The notes: generated by a model not told the origin, from the sequence alone. DNA of 16,713 bases from UBA1081 sp045658165 (GCA_045658165.1 JAZOUN010000146.1:1-16713), one strand, 5' to 3'; counted from the first letter of the stretch, positions 6,259 through 13,584 are shown. Numbers and translations: made by a program.

Positions 6259-6648
6259 ATGACATTTGAAGAACTTAAAAACTTTTTTAAAAATGACCGT
6301 TTTGCAGCTGAAATCGGCTGCGATATAACAGAAGCTTCACAGGACTGTTCGGTGGTAACAATAGATGTTGATGAAAAGCATCTTAACGGCAACGGTGTTG
6401 TGCAGGGTGGAGTTATTTTTACTCTTGCAGATTTTTCCTGCGCTGTTGCGGCAAATTCCGAAGAGATTGCCTTTGTTTCGGCTGACGGTAATATTTCCTA
6501 TATGAATGCGGCAACGGGCAAAAAGCTTGTTTCCCGTGCAGAGGTTATAAGAAAGGGCAGGACTCTTGCTTTCTGCGAAGCCGTTATTAAGGATGAAAAT
6601 AATAAAATTATTGCAAAAGCGTCTTTTACCATGTGCAGAATCAGATAA
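6259..6648 (+). CDS. PaaI-like hot-dog fold acyl-CoA thioesterase
   Basis: 129 residues, standard for the single-domain PaaI/4HBT thioesterases that hydrolyse acyl- or aryl-CoA. The active-site loop reads V-V-Q49-G-G-V-I-F-T-L-A-D58. Gln stands where the classic motif has His (H-G-G), a variant I associate with other Clostridia; D58 is the likely catalytic acid. The N-G-N-G turn and the long strand ending A-S-F-T-M-C-R complete the fold. SD AGAGGA lies 5 bases before the ATG, and the gap to recD2 is one base, so it is the last gene of that unit. The substrate is unknown and nothing nearby suggests aromatic degradation; a housekeeping clean-up role is plausible. The last codons form one arm of the terminator at 6625-6675. 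Confidence 0.87.
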   Translation: MTFEELKNFFKNDRFAAEIGCDITEASQDCSVVTIDVDEKHLNGNGVVQGGVIFTLADFSCAVAANSEEIAFVSADGNISYMNAATGKKLVSRAEVIRKGRTLAFCEAVIKDENNKIIAKASFTMCRIR

Positions 6649-6675
6649 TGATTCTGTATATGGTAAATTTTGTTT
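6625..6675 (+). terminator. Long terminator hairpin overlapping the thioesterase 3' end
   Basis: A 19-bp stem (6625-6643 with 6649-6667, two G-U pairs) with loop GATAA is followed by TTTTGTTT. The left arm is coding and the loop contains the TAA stop codon (6646-6648). The T tail touches the -35 of the next promoter (6674), so two transcription units are packed with no spare bases. Confidence 0.75.
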
Positions 6676-6703
6676 GACATTAAATGTTAATTTAAGCTAT
6701 AAT
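6674..6703 (+). promoter_or_regulatory. Sigma-A promoter for rqcP-htrA
   Basis: TTGACA (6674-6679), 18-base spacer, TATAAT (6698-6703); both hexamers match consensus. Start near 6710, leader of about 28 bases before the ATG at 6739. Confidence 0.82.
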
Positions 6704-6738
6704 AAATATAATAAAAGTATATACTGAGAGGTTTTATT

Positions 6739-6984
6739 ATGAGACTTGATAAATATCTTAAGGTTTCACGTCTTGTGAAACGCAGAACTGTTGCAAATGA
6801 ACTTTGTGACGCAAAGCATATTGATGTAAACGGCAAAACAGCAAGACCATCGTATGATGTAAAAATCGGTGATATTATAGAAATACGCGTAGGTTCCAAC
6901 GTAACAAAAGCTGAAGTTCTTAATATTTCAGAACATGCAACAAAAGAAAATGCTGCAACTATGTATCGTCTGATAGCTGAGTGA
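6739..6984 (+). CDS. rqcP: S4-domain ribosome quality-control protein RqcP (YabO)
   Basis: 81 residues, almost all one S4 RNA-binding domain: M-R-L-D-K-Y-L-K-V-S-R-L-V-K-R-R-T at the N-terminus, I-D-V-N-G-K at 28-33, and a C-terminal tail ending A-A-T-M-Y-R-L-I. It aligns by eye along its length with B. subtilis YabO/RqcP, which binds stalled 50S subunits with RqcH and helps add C-terminal alanine tails to nascent chains. The related heat-shock protein Hsp15 (HslR) is longer. SD AGAGG is 7 bases before the ATG. In Bacillus yabO sits near mfd, yabP and yabQ; here it precedes an HtrA protease by 36 bases, with no promoter visible between, giving a small proteostasis unit. Confidence 0.9.
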   Translation: MRLDKYLKVSRLVKRRTVANELCDAKHIDVNGKTARPSYDVKIGDIIEIRVGSNVTKAEVLNISEHATKENAATMYRLIAE

Positions 6985-7020
6985 TATTAATTTTACAAAT
7001 TTATGAAATCGGGTGATATA

Positions 7021-8454
7021 ATGGAAAATGACAGCAATTTGTTGGAAACTCAGCAGATTCCTGTTCAGGAGGAAGAACCTGCTGCGGAAACTGAAAAACA
7101 GAATCCCGAGGAAATTCCCGTTGTTGTTCAGCCGCAGGTTCCCCATCAGGATGATAAAGGTAACCTGAAAAAAATCTTTATAACAGCGTGTGTGGTTTGT
7201 GCATTGGTTGGAGGAATTGCCGGTGGTATTGTTTCAGGCACAATCATCAAAAATAAAGTTGAAAAACTTATGTCTGCACTCAGTCAGTATGAAGTTCATA
7301 CTCAGTCGCAGGAAAACAGTTATATTCCCGAAACAACTGTAACTGTTGCCGAAACCACCACTGTTCCTGAAACGACTACTAAAACAGAAACAACAAGTGC
7401 GCAGACCACAACACAGAAAACAGAAATAACAACAAAAGTACAGAACAGCACAGGTATCAAATCAGGTACATATACTTCAAACAGTGATAAACCGTCTCTG
7501 ACATTTACATTCAGCGGAAAAGAAATCTATAAATACAATGTTGAATCTGTTGTAAGTATTGAAGTCAGAAGCGGCAGAACACTCGGTTACGGTACCGGTT
7601 TTATAATAAGTGAAAAAGGGTATATTGTTACAAATTATCATGTTGTTGAAGGCGCAAACGAATTTATTGTAACACTGTATGATGAATCACGTTATGAGGC
7701 AATAATTGTCGGTTATGAAGAATCAAATGACCTTGCAATTATTCAAATTGAACCAAAAGGTGAAATCCAGAGCGTAGTTTACGGTAAGTCATCTGATCTT
7801 AGTGTCGGTGACAATGTATATGTTATAGGAAATCCCCTCGGTGACCTTACATTTACACTCACATCAGGTGTTGTAAGTGCACTCAATCGTCTTATAGATA
7901 CAGGCTCCGGCTTTACAATCAATATGTTCCAGACTGATGCTGCCATAAACAGCGGTAATTCAGGCGGTCCTGTTTTTGACGAACATGGTTTTGTTGTCGG
8001 TATTGCCAGTGCTAAATATGCTTCATCATCAATTGAAGGACTTGGATTTTGTGTTCCGATTGATGATGTAAGAAGCATGATTGATGAAATTATCAATAAC
8101 GGCTATGTATCGGGAAAACCTCTTATGGGTATTTCTGTATATGATAAAGAAATAACCAATTTCGGTTTTATTCAGAGTTCAAGAAGTATAAACGGTGTAA
8201 AAATAGCGGCAATCGGCAGTGATTCTGCAGGTGCAAAAGCCGGTCTGCAGGTTGGTGATATTATTGTTGCTGCAGACGGCAAAGAAGTGAAAAATGTTTC
8301 TCAGCTGAGAACAATTATTTCTGATTACAGATGCGGTAATGCAATTGTTCTTACAGTAAACAGAAATGAAACACAGCTCACTGTAACGCTTGTTTTTGAT
8401 GAATATACTCCCTCGTTACCCAGAACTGAATATTCAAATGTATATGATCTTTAA
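7021..8454 (+). CDS. htrA: HtrA/DegP-family membrane-anchored serine protease with PDZ domain
   Basis: 477 residues from the ATG at 7021, preferred because GGTGAT lies just upstream; an in-frame ATG at 7003 would add six residues but has no SD. Order: a Glu/Gln/Pro-rich cytoplasmic tail (about 1-45), one membrane segment (about 50-72), a Thr/Glu-rich extracellular linker (about 100-145), a trypsin-like domain (about 165-355) and one PDZ domain (about 385-465). The catalytic triad is complete: H207 in N-Y-H-V-V, D237 in N-D-L-A, and S314 in G-N-S-G-G-P. HtrA proteins degrade misfolded proteins at the outer face of the membrane and often respond to envelope stress. It follows rqcP closely and converges on sigG with 2 bases between stops. 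A sporulation role like that of SpoIVB cannot be excluded, but the domain order is that of ordinary HtrA. Confidence 0.93.
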   Translation: MENDSNLLETQQIPVQEEEPAAETEKQNPEEIPVVVQPQVPHQDDKGNLKKIFITACVVCALVGGIAGGIVSGTIIKNKVEKLMSALSQYEVHTQSQENSYIPETTVTVAETTTVPETTTKTETTSAQTTTQKTEITTKVQNSTGIKSGTYTSNSDKPSLTFTFSGKEIYKYNVESVVSIEVRSGRTLGYGTGFIISEKGYIVTNYHVVEGANEFIVTLYDESRYEAIIVGYEESNDLAIIQIEPKGEIQSVVYGKSSDLSVGDNVYVIGNPLGDLTFTLTSGVVSALNRLIDTGSGFTINMFQTDAAINSGNSGGPVFDEHGFVVGIASAKYASSSIEGLGFCVPIDDVRSMIDEIINNGYVSGKPLMGISVYDKEITNFGFIQSSRSINGVKIAAIGSDSAGAKAGLQVGDIIVAADGKEVKNVSQLRTIISDYRCGNAIVLTVNRNETQLTVTLVFDEYTPSLPRTEYSNVYDL

Positions 8455-8456
8455 TG

Positions 8457-9227
8457 TCATTCGTTGTTTTTGATTTTTCTTATGGCACTTTTTTCAAGCC
8501 TTGAAACCTGAGCCTGAGAAATACCTACTTCTGAAGCAACTTCCATTTGTGTCAATCCTCTCATGAATCTCATTGAGAGGATTTTCTTTTCTCTTGAAGT
8601 TAGATTTTTTATTGATTCTTTTATAAGAATTTCATCAATCCAGTCTGTTTCAGTCATTGTGTCACCGATCTGATCCATAACAAAAATAGTATCACCGCTG
8701 TCTGAATAAACAGGCTCATAAAGCGAAACCGGTTCCACAATAGCCTCAAGTGCAAGCACTACCTGCTCTTTCGGTTTTTCAAGATGTATGGCAATTTCTT
8801 CAATAGTCGCCTCTCTGTTTTGTTCATTCTGGATTTTTTCTCTTACCTGCATTGCGTGATAAGCAATATCTTTCATTGATCTGCTGACTCGAACTGAATT
8901 GTTATCCCTGAGATATCTTCTGATTTCACCTATAATCATCGGAACTGCATAAGTGGAAAACCGCACATTCTGGCTTACGTCAAAATTGTCAATTGCCTTT
9001 ATAAGTCCGATACAGCCAACCTGAAATAGATCATCAAGATTTTCGCCGCGGTTTGTAAATCTTTGAATTACTGATAAAACAAGTCTGAGATTGCCTCTTA
9101 TCAGTTCCTCTCTTGCTTTTTTGTTACCGTTTTTGATTTTTTTAAGAAGTTCTGTCTTTTCACTTTCTTTAAGAACCTTGAGTTCTGAAGTGTTTATACC
9201 GCATATTTCAACTTTTCCCCACTGCAT
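8457..9227 (-). CDS. sigG: RNA polymerase sporulation sigma factor sigma-G
   Basis: 256 residues, with sigma-70 regions 2 (about 45-115), 3 (about 120-190) and 4 (about 200-253). The start K-V-E-I-C-G-I-N-T-S-E-L matches the signature N-terminus of SigG, and the stretch F-Q-V-G-C-I-G-L followed by F-S-T-Y-A-V-P-M-I-I-G-E-I-R-R-Y-L-R-D-N-N is nearly the same as in B. subtilis SigG. Sigma-F lacks that N-terminus. Region 4 ends S-Q-A-Q-V-S-R-L-E-K, the DNA-reading helix. Sigma-G directs late forespore genes. The SD GGAGG (9242-9238) is 10 bases before the ATG but lies inside a 13-bp hairpin. The gene follows the sugar symporter rather than spoIIGA-sigE, its usual neighbours in Bacillus, and I see no sigma-F or sigma-G type promoter directly upstream. 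Confidence 0.94.
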   Translation of the reverse strand: MQWGKVEICGINTSELKVLKESEKTELLKKIKNGNKKAREELIRGNLRLVLSVIQRFTNRGENLDDLFQVGCIGLIKAIDNFDVSQNVRFSTYAVPMIIGEIRRYLRDNNSVRVSRSMKDIAYHAMQVREKIQNEQNREATIEEIAIHLEKPKEQVVLALEAIVEPVSLYEPVYSDSGDTIFVMDQIGDTMTETDWIDEILIKESIKNLTSREKKILSMRFMRGLTQMEVASEVGISQAQVSRLEKSAIRKIKNNE

Positions 9228-9268
9228 AAAATAAAATCCTCCGTATACAAGTTATGTATACAGAGGAT
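9228..9268 (-). promoter_or_regulatory. Hairpin burying the sigG ribosome-binding site; also terminator-like
   Basis: On the reverse strand, 9268-9256 pairs with 9248-9236 (13 bp, one G-U) around a 7-base loop. The right arm contains the whole GGAGG of sigG (9242-9238), and TTTTATTT follows it up to the start codon. It can therefore act as the terminator of the upstream symporter gene and as a block on translation of readthrough RNA. A transcript starting inside the left arm or loop would have a free SD. Confidence 0.7.
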
Positions 9269-9309
9269 ATTTTTATTATTGTCTGAAAAATATTAAATTA
9301 AACATTTAA

Positions 9310-10788
9310 TCAATCGGAAACTTCTGACATTACTTTATGGCGTCTTTCAAGAAGTTCGTTGTACATAAGTTCTCTCTTTTCTCTTGTGAGAGGGTAAAGG
9401 AATTTAGGAATAACAGACAGAATACCTGTTATCTGAGGAATACCCGTACACATTGCGAAAAGCCACCATTTTGTGGAATCAGCCTGAGTACCGATTGTTT
9501 TACCCTGAATATACCCGATTCTGCTCATCATAAGATTCTGTACAGATGCGTTTACAACACTTCTGACCTTTAGAATCATATCTTTTGCAATACCGATTGT
9601 GGCTTCCATTCGATAGCCGTTTTTCCATTCGCAGTAGTCCATAGCTTCATTATAAAGTTCAGCATTGATAACCTTTCTTGTACCGAAAGCCCATTTGTCA
9701 AAGAATGCCTGGATACCGAACGCAATGCACATAGGCAATGTCTTTGTGTAATTTTTGTTTATGCTGCCGAAAGCAAACAACAATAACCACCAGAATCGGG
9801 TATATAAGTCTTCACCAACCCAGAGTGCTTTTGAAGAAAATTTTGCTCTCATGGGTTTAACAAATGCATAACTGATACTTCCTATCATGCTTGACGGAAG
9901 ATTAAGAATTGTAAGCAGTGTGGCAGAACCGTGAACATCTATGAAATAGTTCTGTGTGCTTGTGCTGATGCTGAATATTCCAAGGAAATCTGCAAGAATC
10001 ATAAGCAGAATAGGATAGTTTGTGATTACAGCTTTGAATCCTTGCTTTATATCAGGAATATCAAGAGTCTGGGGAACTCGTTCTCTTGAAACAAGGAAGA
10101 AATTGAATGTAAATATACAAGAAACTATGTTTGTGAATAAGCCCATTCCGAGGAATGCAGTCTGTAACTTCATCGGAAGTATACCGTTGTTTATAAGGTC
10201 AATAAGAACACCCATTATAATTCCCGGTAAATCTTCTCCAAGATAACCTGACCATAGTTCTGCAATCGTAATCAATCGCGCTCGGTCATTCGGGTGCGGT
10301 GTTATTGTTGTCATATAACCCGTTTTTGCAACCGCTGTGAATGTACCTGCAGTTTCCGTAATTACATTGAATGCAAAATAAAATATAAGTTTCGGAATAA
10401 ATGTTCCCGCACTGTCAGGGAACAGATATGGCATAAACCAATAAAGTGTTCCTATGAGTGTAAGCGGAATCTGGAAGAACAGCATATAGGGCCTGAATTT
10501 ACCCCATCTTGTTCTTGTTCGGTCAACAAGTGTACCTATAAGCGGGTCGTTTATTATATCCCATGCACCGGTAAAAATATTAGCTGCTGCATTGATCTTA
10601 AAGTCAATTTTAACAACGTCCCATATAAAACGGTCTTTGTAGCCGTTAATATTGAAAGCATTCGATACATCATTAAGAAGATAAGCAAATGTTTCTTTAT
10701 TGCCGACATAACGTCTGTCATGGAACTCAAAATTGGACATATCGGAATTCTGTAGCATCAAATCCTCGTTTTTATCCGTCTGAGCCAT
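9310..10788 (-). CDS. GPH-family (MelB-like) sugar:cation symporter, MFS
   Basis: 492 residues with about twelve hydrophobic segments. The family signature lies at 81-103: D-P-L-I-G-T-L-V-D-R-T-R-T-R-W-G-K-F-R-P. This is the MelB/GPH (glycoside-pentoside-hexuronide) motif in the loop between helices 2 and 3. The about 55-residue hydrophilic N-terminal extension, rich in Asp and Asn, is longer than in MelB. Such carriers import glycosides or sugars with Na+ or H+; the exact substrate is not visible and no glycosidase lies next to it. SD GAGGTGAG precedes the ATG, under a promoter at 10837-10809. Its 3' end is followed by the sigG leader hairpin, which may be its terminator. Confidence 0.87.
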   Translation of the reverse strand: MAQTDKNEDLMLQNSDMSNFEFHDRRYVGNKETFAYLLNDVSNAFNINGYKDRFIWDVVKIDFKINAAANIFTGAWDIINDPLIGTLVDRTRTRWGKFRPYMLFFQIPLTLIGTLYWFMPYLFPDSAGTFIPKLIFYFAFNVITETAGTFTAVAKTGYMTTITPHPNDRARLITIAELWSGYLGEDLPGIIMGVLIDLINNGILPMKLQTAFLGMGLFTNIVSCIFTFNFFLVSRERVPQTLDIPDIKQGFKAVITNYPILLMILADFLGIFSISTSTQNYFIDVHGSATLLTILNLPSSMIGSISYAFVKPMRAKFSSKALWVGEDLYTRFWWLLLFAFGSINKNYTKTLPMCIAFGIQAFFDKWAFGTRKVINAELYNEAMDYCEWKNGYRMEATIGIAKDMILKVRSVVNASVQNLMMSRIGYIQGKTIGTQADSTKWWLFAMCTGIPQITGILSVIPKFLYPLTREKRELMYNELLERRHKVMSEVSD

Positions 10789-10808
10789 TTTCTCACCTCA
10801 TTTGTATA

Positions 10809-10837
10809 ATTTTATCATTTTTATAAATAGGTGTCAA
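10809..10837 (-). promoter_or_regulatory. Sigma-A promoter of the GPH symporter gene
   Basis: Reverse strand: TTGACA (10837-10832), 17-base spacer, TAAAAT (10814-10809). It begins 15 bases after the prfC terminator, so the symporter is a separate unit that could also read through into sigG. Confidence 0.75.
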
Positions 10838-10852
10838 CTTGGCTAAATAAAC

Positions 10853-10884
10853 AAAAAAAGAGCACTGTTTTTTACACAGTGCCC
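10853..10884 (-). terminator. Rho-independent terminator of prfC
   Basis: Reverse strand: the stem GCACTGT (10882-10876) pairs with ACAGTGC (10868-10862), extended by two outer pairs including one G-U, with a 7-base loop, then TTTTTTT. It starts 8 bases after the prfC stop. Confidence 0.88.
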
Positions 10885-10891
10885 ATATGAA

Positions 10892-12493
10892 TTATTCAAG
10901 AACTTCAAGATCTTCAAAGTCGTCAAGTTCAAGACCTTTGTTGTGGGAAAGTGCCCAGTCAACGCACCATGAACCTGCAAAAATGAGCAGATCTCTGCCT
11001 TTTACGTCCTGAACCCAGATTGAGTTTGTAAGGTCAAGATCTTTCGGGGGAACGGGAGATGATACAATTCTTTTTATTACCTGATAGTTGAGGTTTCTTC
11101 TTCTGAATTTAACACCGTATTCAGATTCCATTCTGTGTTCAAGAACTTCATACTGAAGCATACCTACCACGCCCACAATAACGCGTTCCATACCGGTTTC
11201 GGGGAGGAAGAAAATCTGGATTGCACCTTCCTGAGCAATCTGATTCATACCTTTTGCGAACTGCTTGCGTTTCATTGAATCAATCTGTTCAACTTCGGCA
11301 AAATGTTCGGGGGCAAATGTCATAATGCCCTTATATTTTACTTTCATATCACGGTCGCAGATTGTGTCACCGATAGAGAAAATACCCGGATCAAAAACAC
11401 CGATAATGTCGCCAGCATAAGCTTCGTTAATGATTTCTCTTTCCTGAGCCATCATCTGCTGGGGCTGAGAAAGCTTTATAAGCTTGTTTTCCTGAACATG
11501 AAGATAATCCTTGCCTCTTTCAAACTTACCTGAACAGATTCTCATAAATGCAATTCTGTCTCTGTGAGCCTTGTTCATGTTTGCCTGAATTTTGAAAACG
11601 AAAGCAGAAAAATGTTCGTCAAAGGGATCAACAACAGTCTCATTTGTCTTGTGTGAAAGGGGAGCTGATGTCATTTCAAGGAAACTCTGCAGGAAAGGTT
11701 CAACACCGGAGTTGTTGAGTGCAGAACCGAAGAAAACGGGAGTAAGCTTGCCGTTTCTTACTTTTTCCATGTCAAAATCGTTACTTGCAATGTCAAGCAG
11801 TTCAATGTTATCAACAAGAGTTGTACGAAGATCTTCACCTATGAGTTCATCAAGTTTCTCAGTATCTGTTATATCGCATTCGATACCTTCAATTCTTCTT
11901 CTGCCTGCATGGAATTCGTTGAATGCAAGAATGTGACGCTTTTCTCTGTCAAAAACACCTCTGAAGTTGCTTCCGCAGCTGATGGGCCAGTTCATTGCAT
12001 ATGTTCCTATTCCGAATTCTGTTTCAAGCTCGTCCAGAAGTTCATAAGGATCTCTTGCTTCACGGTCCATTTTGTTTATGAATGTGAAAATGGGGATATT
12101 TCTCATCGCACAGACTTTAAAGAGCTTTCTTGTCTGCGGTTCAATACCTTTAGCTGCGTCAATAACCATAACTGCACTGTCTGCAGCCATAAGTGTTCTG
12201 TATGTGTCTTCAGGGAAATCCTGATGTCCGGGAGTGTCAAGAATGTTTATGCAGAATCCGTCGTATTCAAACTGAAGAACAGATGAAGTTATTGAAATAC
12301 CTCTCTGTTTTTCAATATCCATCCAGTCTGATACTGCATGTTTATCACTTGCTTTGCCCTTAACAGAGCCTGCTGACTGAATTGCTCCGCCGTAAAGGAG
12401 GAACTTTTCTGTAAGAGTTGTCTTACCTGCGTCAGGATGGGAGATAATAGCAAAGGTTCGTCTTCTGTTTATTTCTGTTCTAAGATCAGCCAT
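10892..12493 (-). CDS. prfC: Peptide chain release factor 3 (RF3)
   Basis: 533 residues, normal for RF3, the translational GTPase that releases RF1/RF2 from the ribosome after termination. The G domain has S18-H-P-D-A-G-K-T-T26 (G1), R64-G-I-S-I-T-S-S (G2), D86-T-P-G-H90 (G3) and N140-K-M-D143 (G4). The S-H-P-D-A-G-K form and the R-F-x-R-R-N-L-N-Y-like C-terminal region separate it from EF-G and tetracycline-resistance ribosomal protection proteins. SD AGAGGT lies before the ATG at 12493. It has its own promoter (12555-12527) and terminator, so it is monocistronic, and diverges from the EEP pair. Confidence 0.96.
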   Translation of the reverse strand: MADLRTEINRRRTFAIISHPDAGKTTLTEKFLLYGGAIQSAGSVKGKASDKHAVSDWMDIEKQRGISITSSVLQFEYDGFCINILDTPGHQDFPEDTYRTLMAADSAVMVIDAAKGIEPQTRKLFKVCAMRNIPIFTFINKMDREARDPYELLDELETEFGIGTYAMNWPISCGSNFRGVFDREKRHILAFNEFHAGRRRIEGIECDITDTEKLDELIGEDLRTTLVDNIELLDIASNDFDMEKVRNGKLTPVFFGSALNNSGVEPFLQSFLEMTSAPLSHKTNETVVDPFDEHFSAFVFKIQANMNKAHRDRIAFMRICSGKFERGKDYLHVQENKLIKLSQPQQMMAQEREIINEAYAGDIIGVFDPGIFSIGDTICDRDMKVKYKGIMTFAPEHFAEVEQIDSMKRKQFAKGMNQIAQEGAIQIFFLPETGMERVIVGVVGMLQYEVLEHRMESEYGVKFRRRNLNYQVIKRIVSSPVPPKDLDLTNSIWVQDVKGRDLLIFAGSWCVDWALSHNKGLELDDFEDLEVLE

Positions 12494-12526
12494 AATTTAC
12501 CTCTCAAAATCAAATTACAATCAATA

Positions 12527-12555
12527 ATTTTATCATACACTTATTTAAAAATCAA
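12527..12555 (-). promoter_or_regulatory. Sigma-A promoter of prfC
   Basis: Reverse strand: TTGATT (12555-12550), 17-base spacer, TAAAAT (12532-12527), start near 12520. The divergent EEP promoter lies about 50 bases away. Confidence 0.65.
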
Positions 12556-12564
12556 TGTAAAATA

Positions 12565-12625
12565 TACCGATAATGCTTTTAATTTTTAACAAAATTTTCA
12601 CATTATGCTTGATTCTTAATCGGTA
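12565..12625. repeat. Inverted repeat between divergent prfC and EEP promoters
   Basis: TACCGAT at 12565-12571 is the exact inverse of ATCGGTA at 12619-12625; the second copy lies in the spacer of the EEP promoter. The 47-base separation allows looping by a regulator, but seven bases can recur by chance. Confidence 0.25.
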
Positions 12626-12637
12626 TTGTTGTATTAT
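12609..12637 (+). promoter_or_regulatory. Sigma-A promoter of the tandem EEP genes
   Basis: TTGATT (12609-12614), 17-base spacer, TATTAT (12632-12637), start near 12644; AAGGAG follows at about 12656 and the ATG is at 12670. Confidence 0.65.
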
Positions 12638-12669
12638 TTCATTAAATTATGTATTAAGGAGAATCATAA

Positions 12670-13584
12670 ATGGAACTTATTAATAAGGTTATTGCCTTTT
12701 TTATGGCAGTAGTGTCATTCTTTTCATCTCTTCCTGCAAACTTTAATGCAACAATTGCAGATATTCACGATGCTGTTTTTGCACCTTCCGTTGTTGCAGA
12801 TTTTGAAGAAAAAGCAGAAGACAATATCCGTGTAATGTCTTTCAATATCCGTTACGGTGATCTCGGTACTCTTACTGCTGAGGACAGATACGATGATGTT
12901 GAAATGATTATTGAAAAAGGTCATCCCGATTCAATAGGCGTTCAGGAAGCAACACCCGAATGGATGGAATATCTTTCTGTAAATCTTGAAGATTACGCAT
13001 ATGTCGGTGTAGGCCGTGATGACGGTGTGAATACAGGCGAGTATGCAGCAATTTTCTATCTTGAAGATAAATATGATGTCGTTGACAGCGGTACATTCTG
13101 GCTTTCCGAAACACCTGAAGTTCCCTCAATTGGTTGGGGTGCTGATTGCTACAGAATCTGCACATGGGTAATTCTTGAGGATAAGGAAACAAACATGCAG
13201 TATGCTCATATGAATGCTCATTTTGATTTTGCTAATGATGATGTCCGTTATAACAGTAGCCGTCTTATCAATGAAAAAGCCGAAGAACTTTCATATCTTC
13301 CCGTTGTTTACACTGCAGATATGAATTTTGCAGAAGGTTCTGAATATTACAATGGTCTTCTTGAAGACGGTATTCTCTATGATACAAAATATCTTGCAGA
13401 AAACACAATGGATTACCTTACTTACCATGACAGAAAGCCACTGTTTATGAAGAATTCCGTCATTGATTTTGTTATGGTGAATGATAAATTCGATGCAGAT
13501 GTTTATAAGGTTGTAACTGTCGGTTCAGACGGTAACTATGTTTCAGATCATTTCCCCGTTTACGCAGATATTTCAGTTAAATAA
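12670..13584 (+). CDS. Endonuclease/exonuclease/phosphatase (EEP) family protein, membrane-anchored or secreted, copy 1
   Basis: 304 residues. A hydrophobic N-terminus (about 5-22) acts as signal or anchor. The EEP domain (52-303) keeps the metal and catalytic residues: N59 in S-F-N-I-R, E93 in Q-E-A, N182 and H184 in N-A-H, D217 and N219 in A-D-M-N, D266 in I-D-F-V, and D293-H294 in S-D-H. The family hydrolyses phosphoester bonds in DNA, RNA, phosphoinositides or sphingomyelin. N-A-H-F-D, A-D-M-N and the short length resemble bacterial secreted members annotated as endonuclease/exonuclease/phosphatase, whose substrates are mostly unknown. A close paralogue follows after 25 bases with an almost identical ribosome-site leader. 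DNase, lipid phosphatase or another phosphodiesterase are all possible. Confidence 0.88.
   Translation: MELINKVIAFFMAVVSFFSSLPANFNATIADIHDAVFAPSVVADFEEKAEDNIRVMSFNIRYGDLGTLTAEDRYDDVEMIIEKGHPDSIGVQEATPEWMEYLSVNLEDYAYVGVGRDDGVNTGEYAAIFYLEDKYDVVDSGTFWLSETPEVPSIGWGADCYRICTWVILEDKETNMQYAHMNAHFDFANDDVRYNSSRLINEKAEELSYLPVVYTADMNFAEGSEYYNGLLEDGILYDTKYLAENTMDYLTYHDRKPLFMKNSVIDFVMVNDKFDADVYKVVTVGSDGNYVSDHFPVYADISVK

Noticed and set aside
7003..7020. ATG at 7003 as the start of HtrA
   Set aside because: No ribosome site precedes it, while the ATG at 7021 follows GGTGAT. The six extra residues do not affect any domain.
7381..7450. Thr/Glu-rich repetitive stretch as a DNA repeat or CRISPR-like array
   Set aside because: It is an irregular low-complexity protein linker between membrane segment and protease domain; no repeated units with spacers.
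7021..8454. HtrA as SpoIVB, the signalling protease that triggers SpoIVFB
   Set aside because: SpoIVB has an SpoIVB-type peptidase with the PDZ domain before it; here a trypsin-like domain precedes the PDZ domain, as in HtrA.
8457..9227. Sigma-F rather than sigma-G
   Set aside because: The N-terminal K-V-E-I-C-G signature belongs to sigma-G, and there are no spoIIAA/spoIIAB genes upstream.
10294..10755. 153-residue forward open frame opposite the symporter gene
   Set aside because: Cys-rich, low-complexity translation with no domain, fully antisense to a clear transporter; a shadow frame. The same holds for the other short frames opposite recD2, prfC, mreB, htrA and the ATPase gene.
10892..12493. 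Tetracycline-resistance ribosomal protection protein instead of RF3
   Set aside because: The length (533 rather than about 640) and the S-H-P-D-A-G-K form of the G1 motif are those of RF3.
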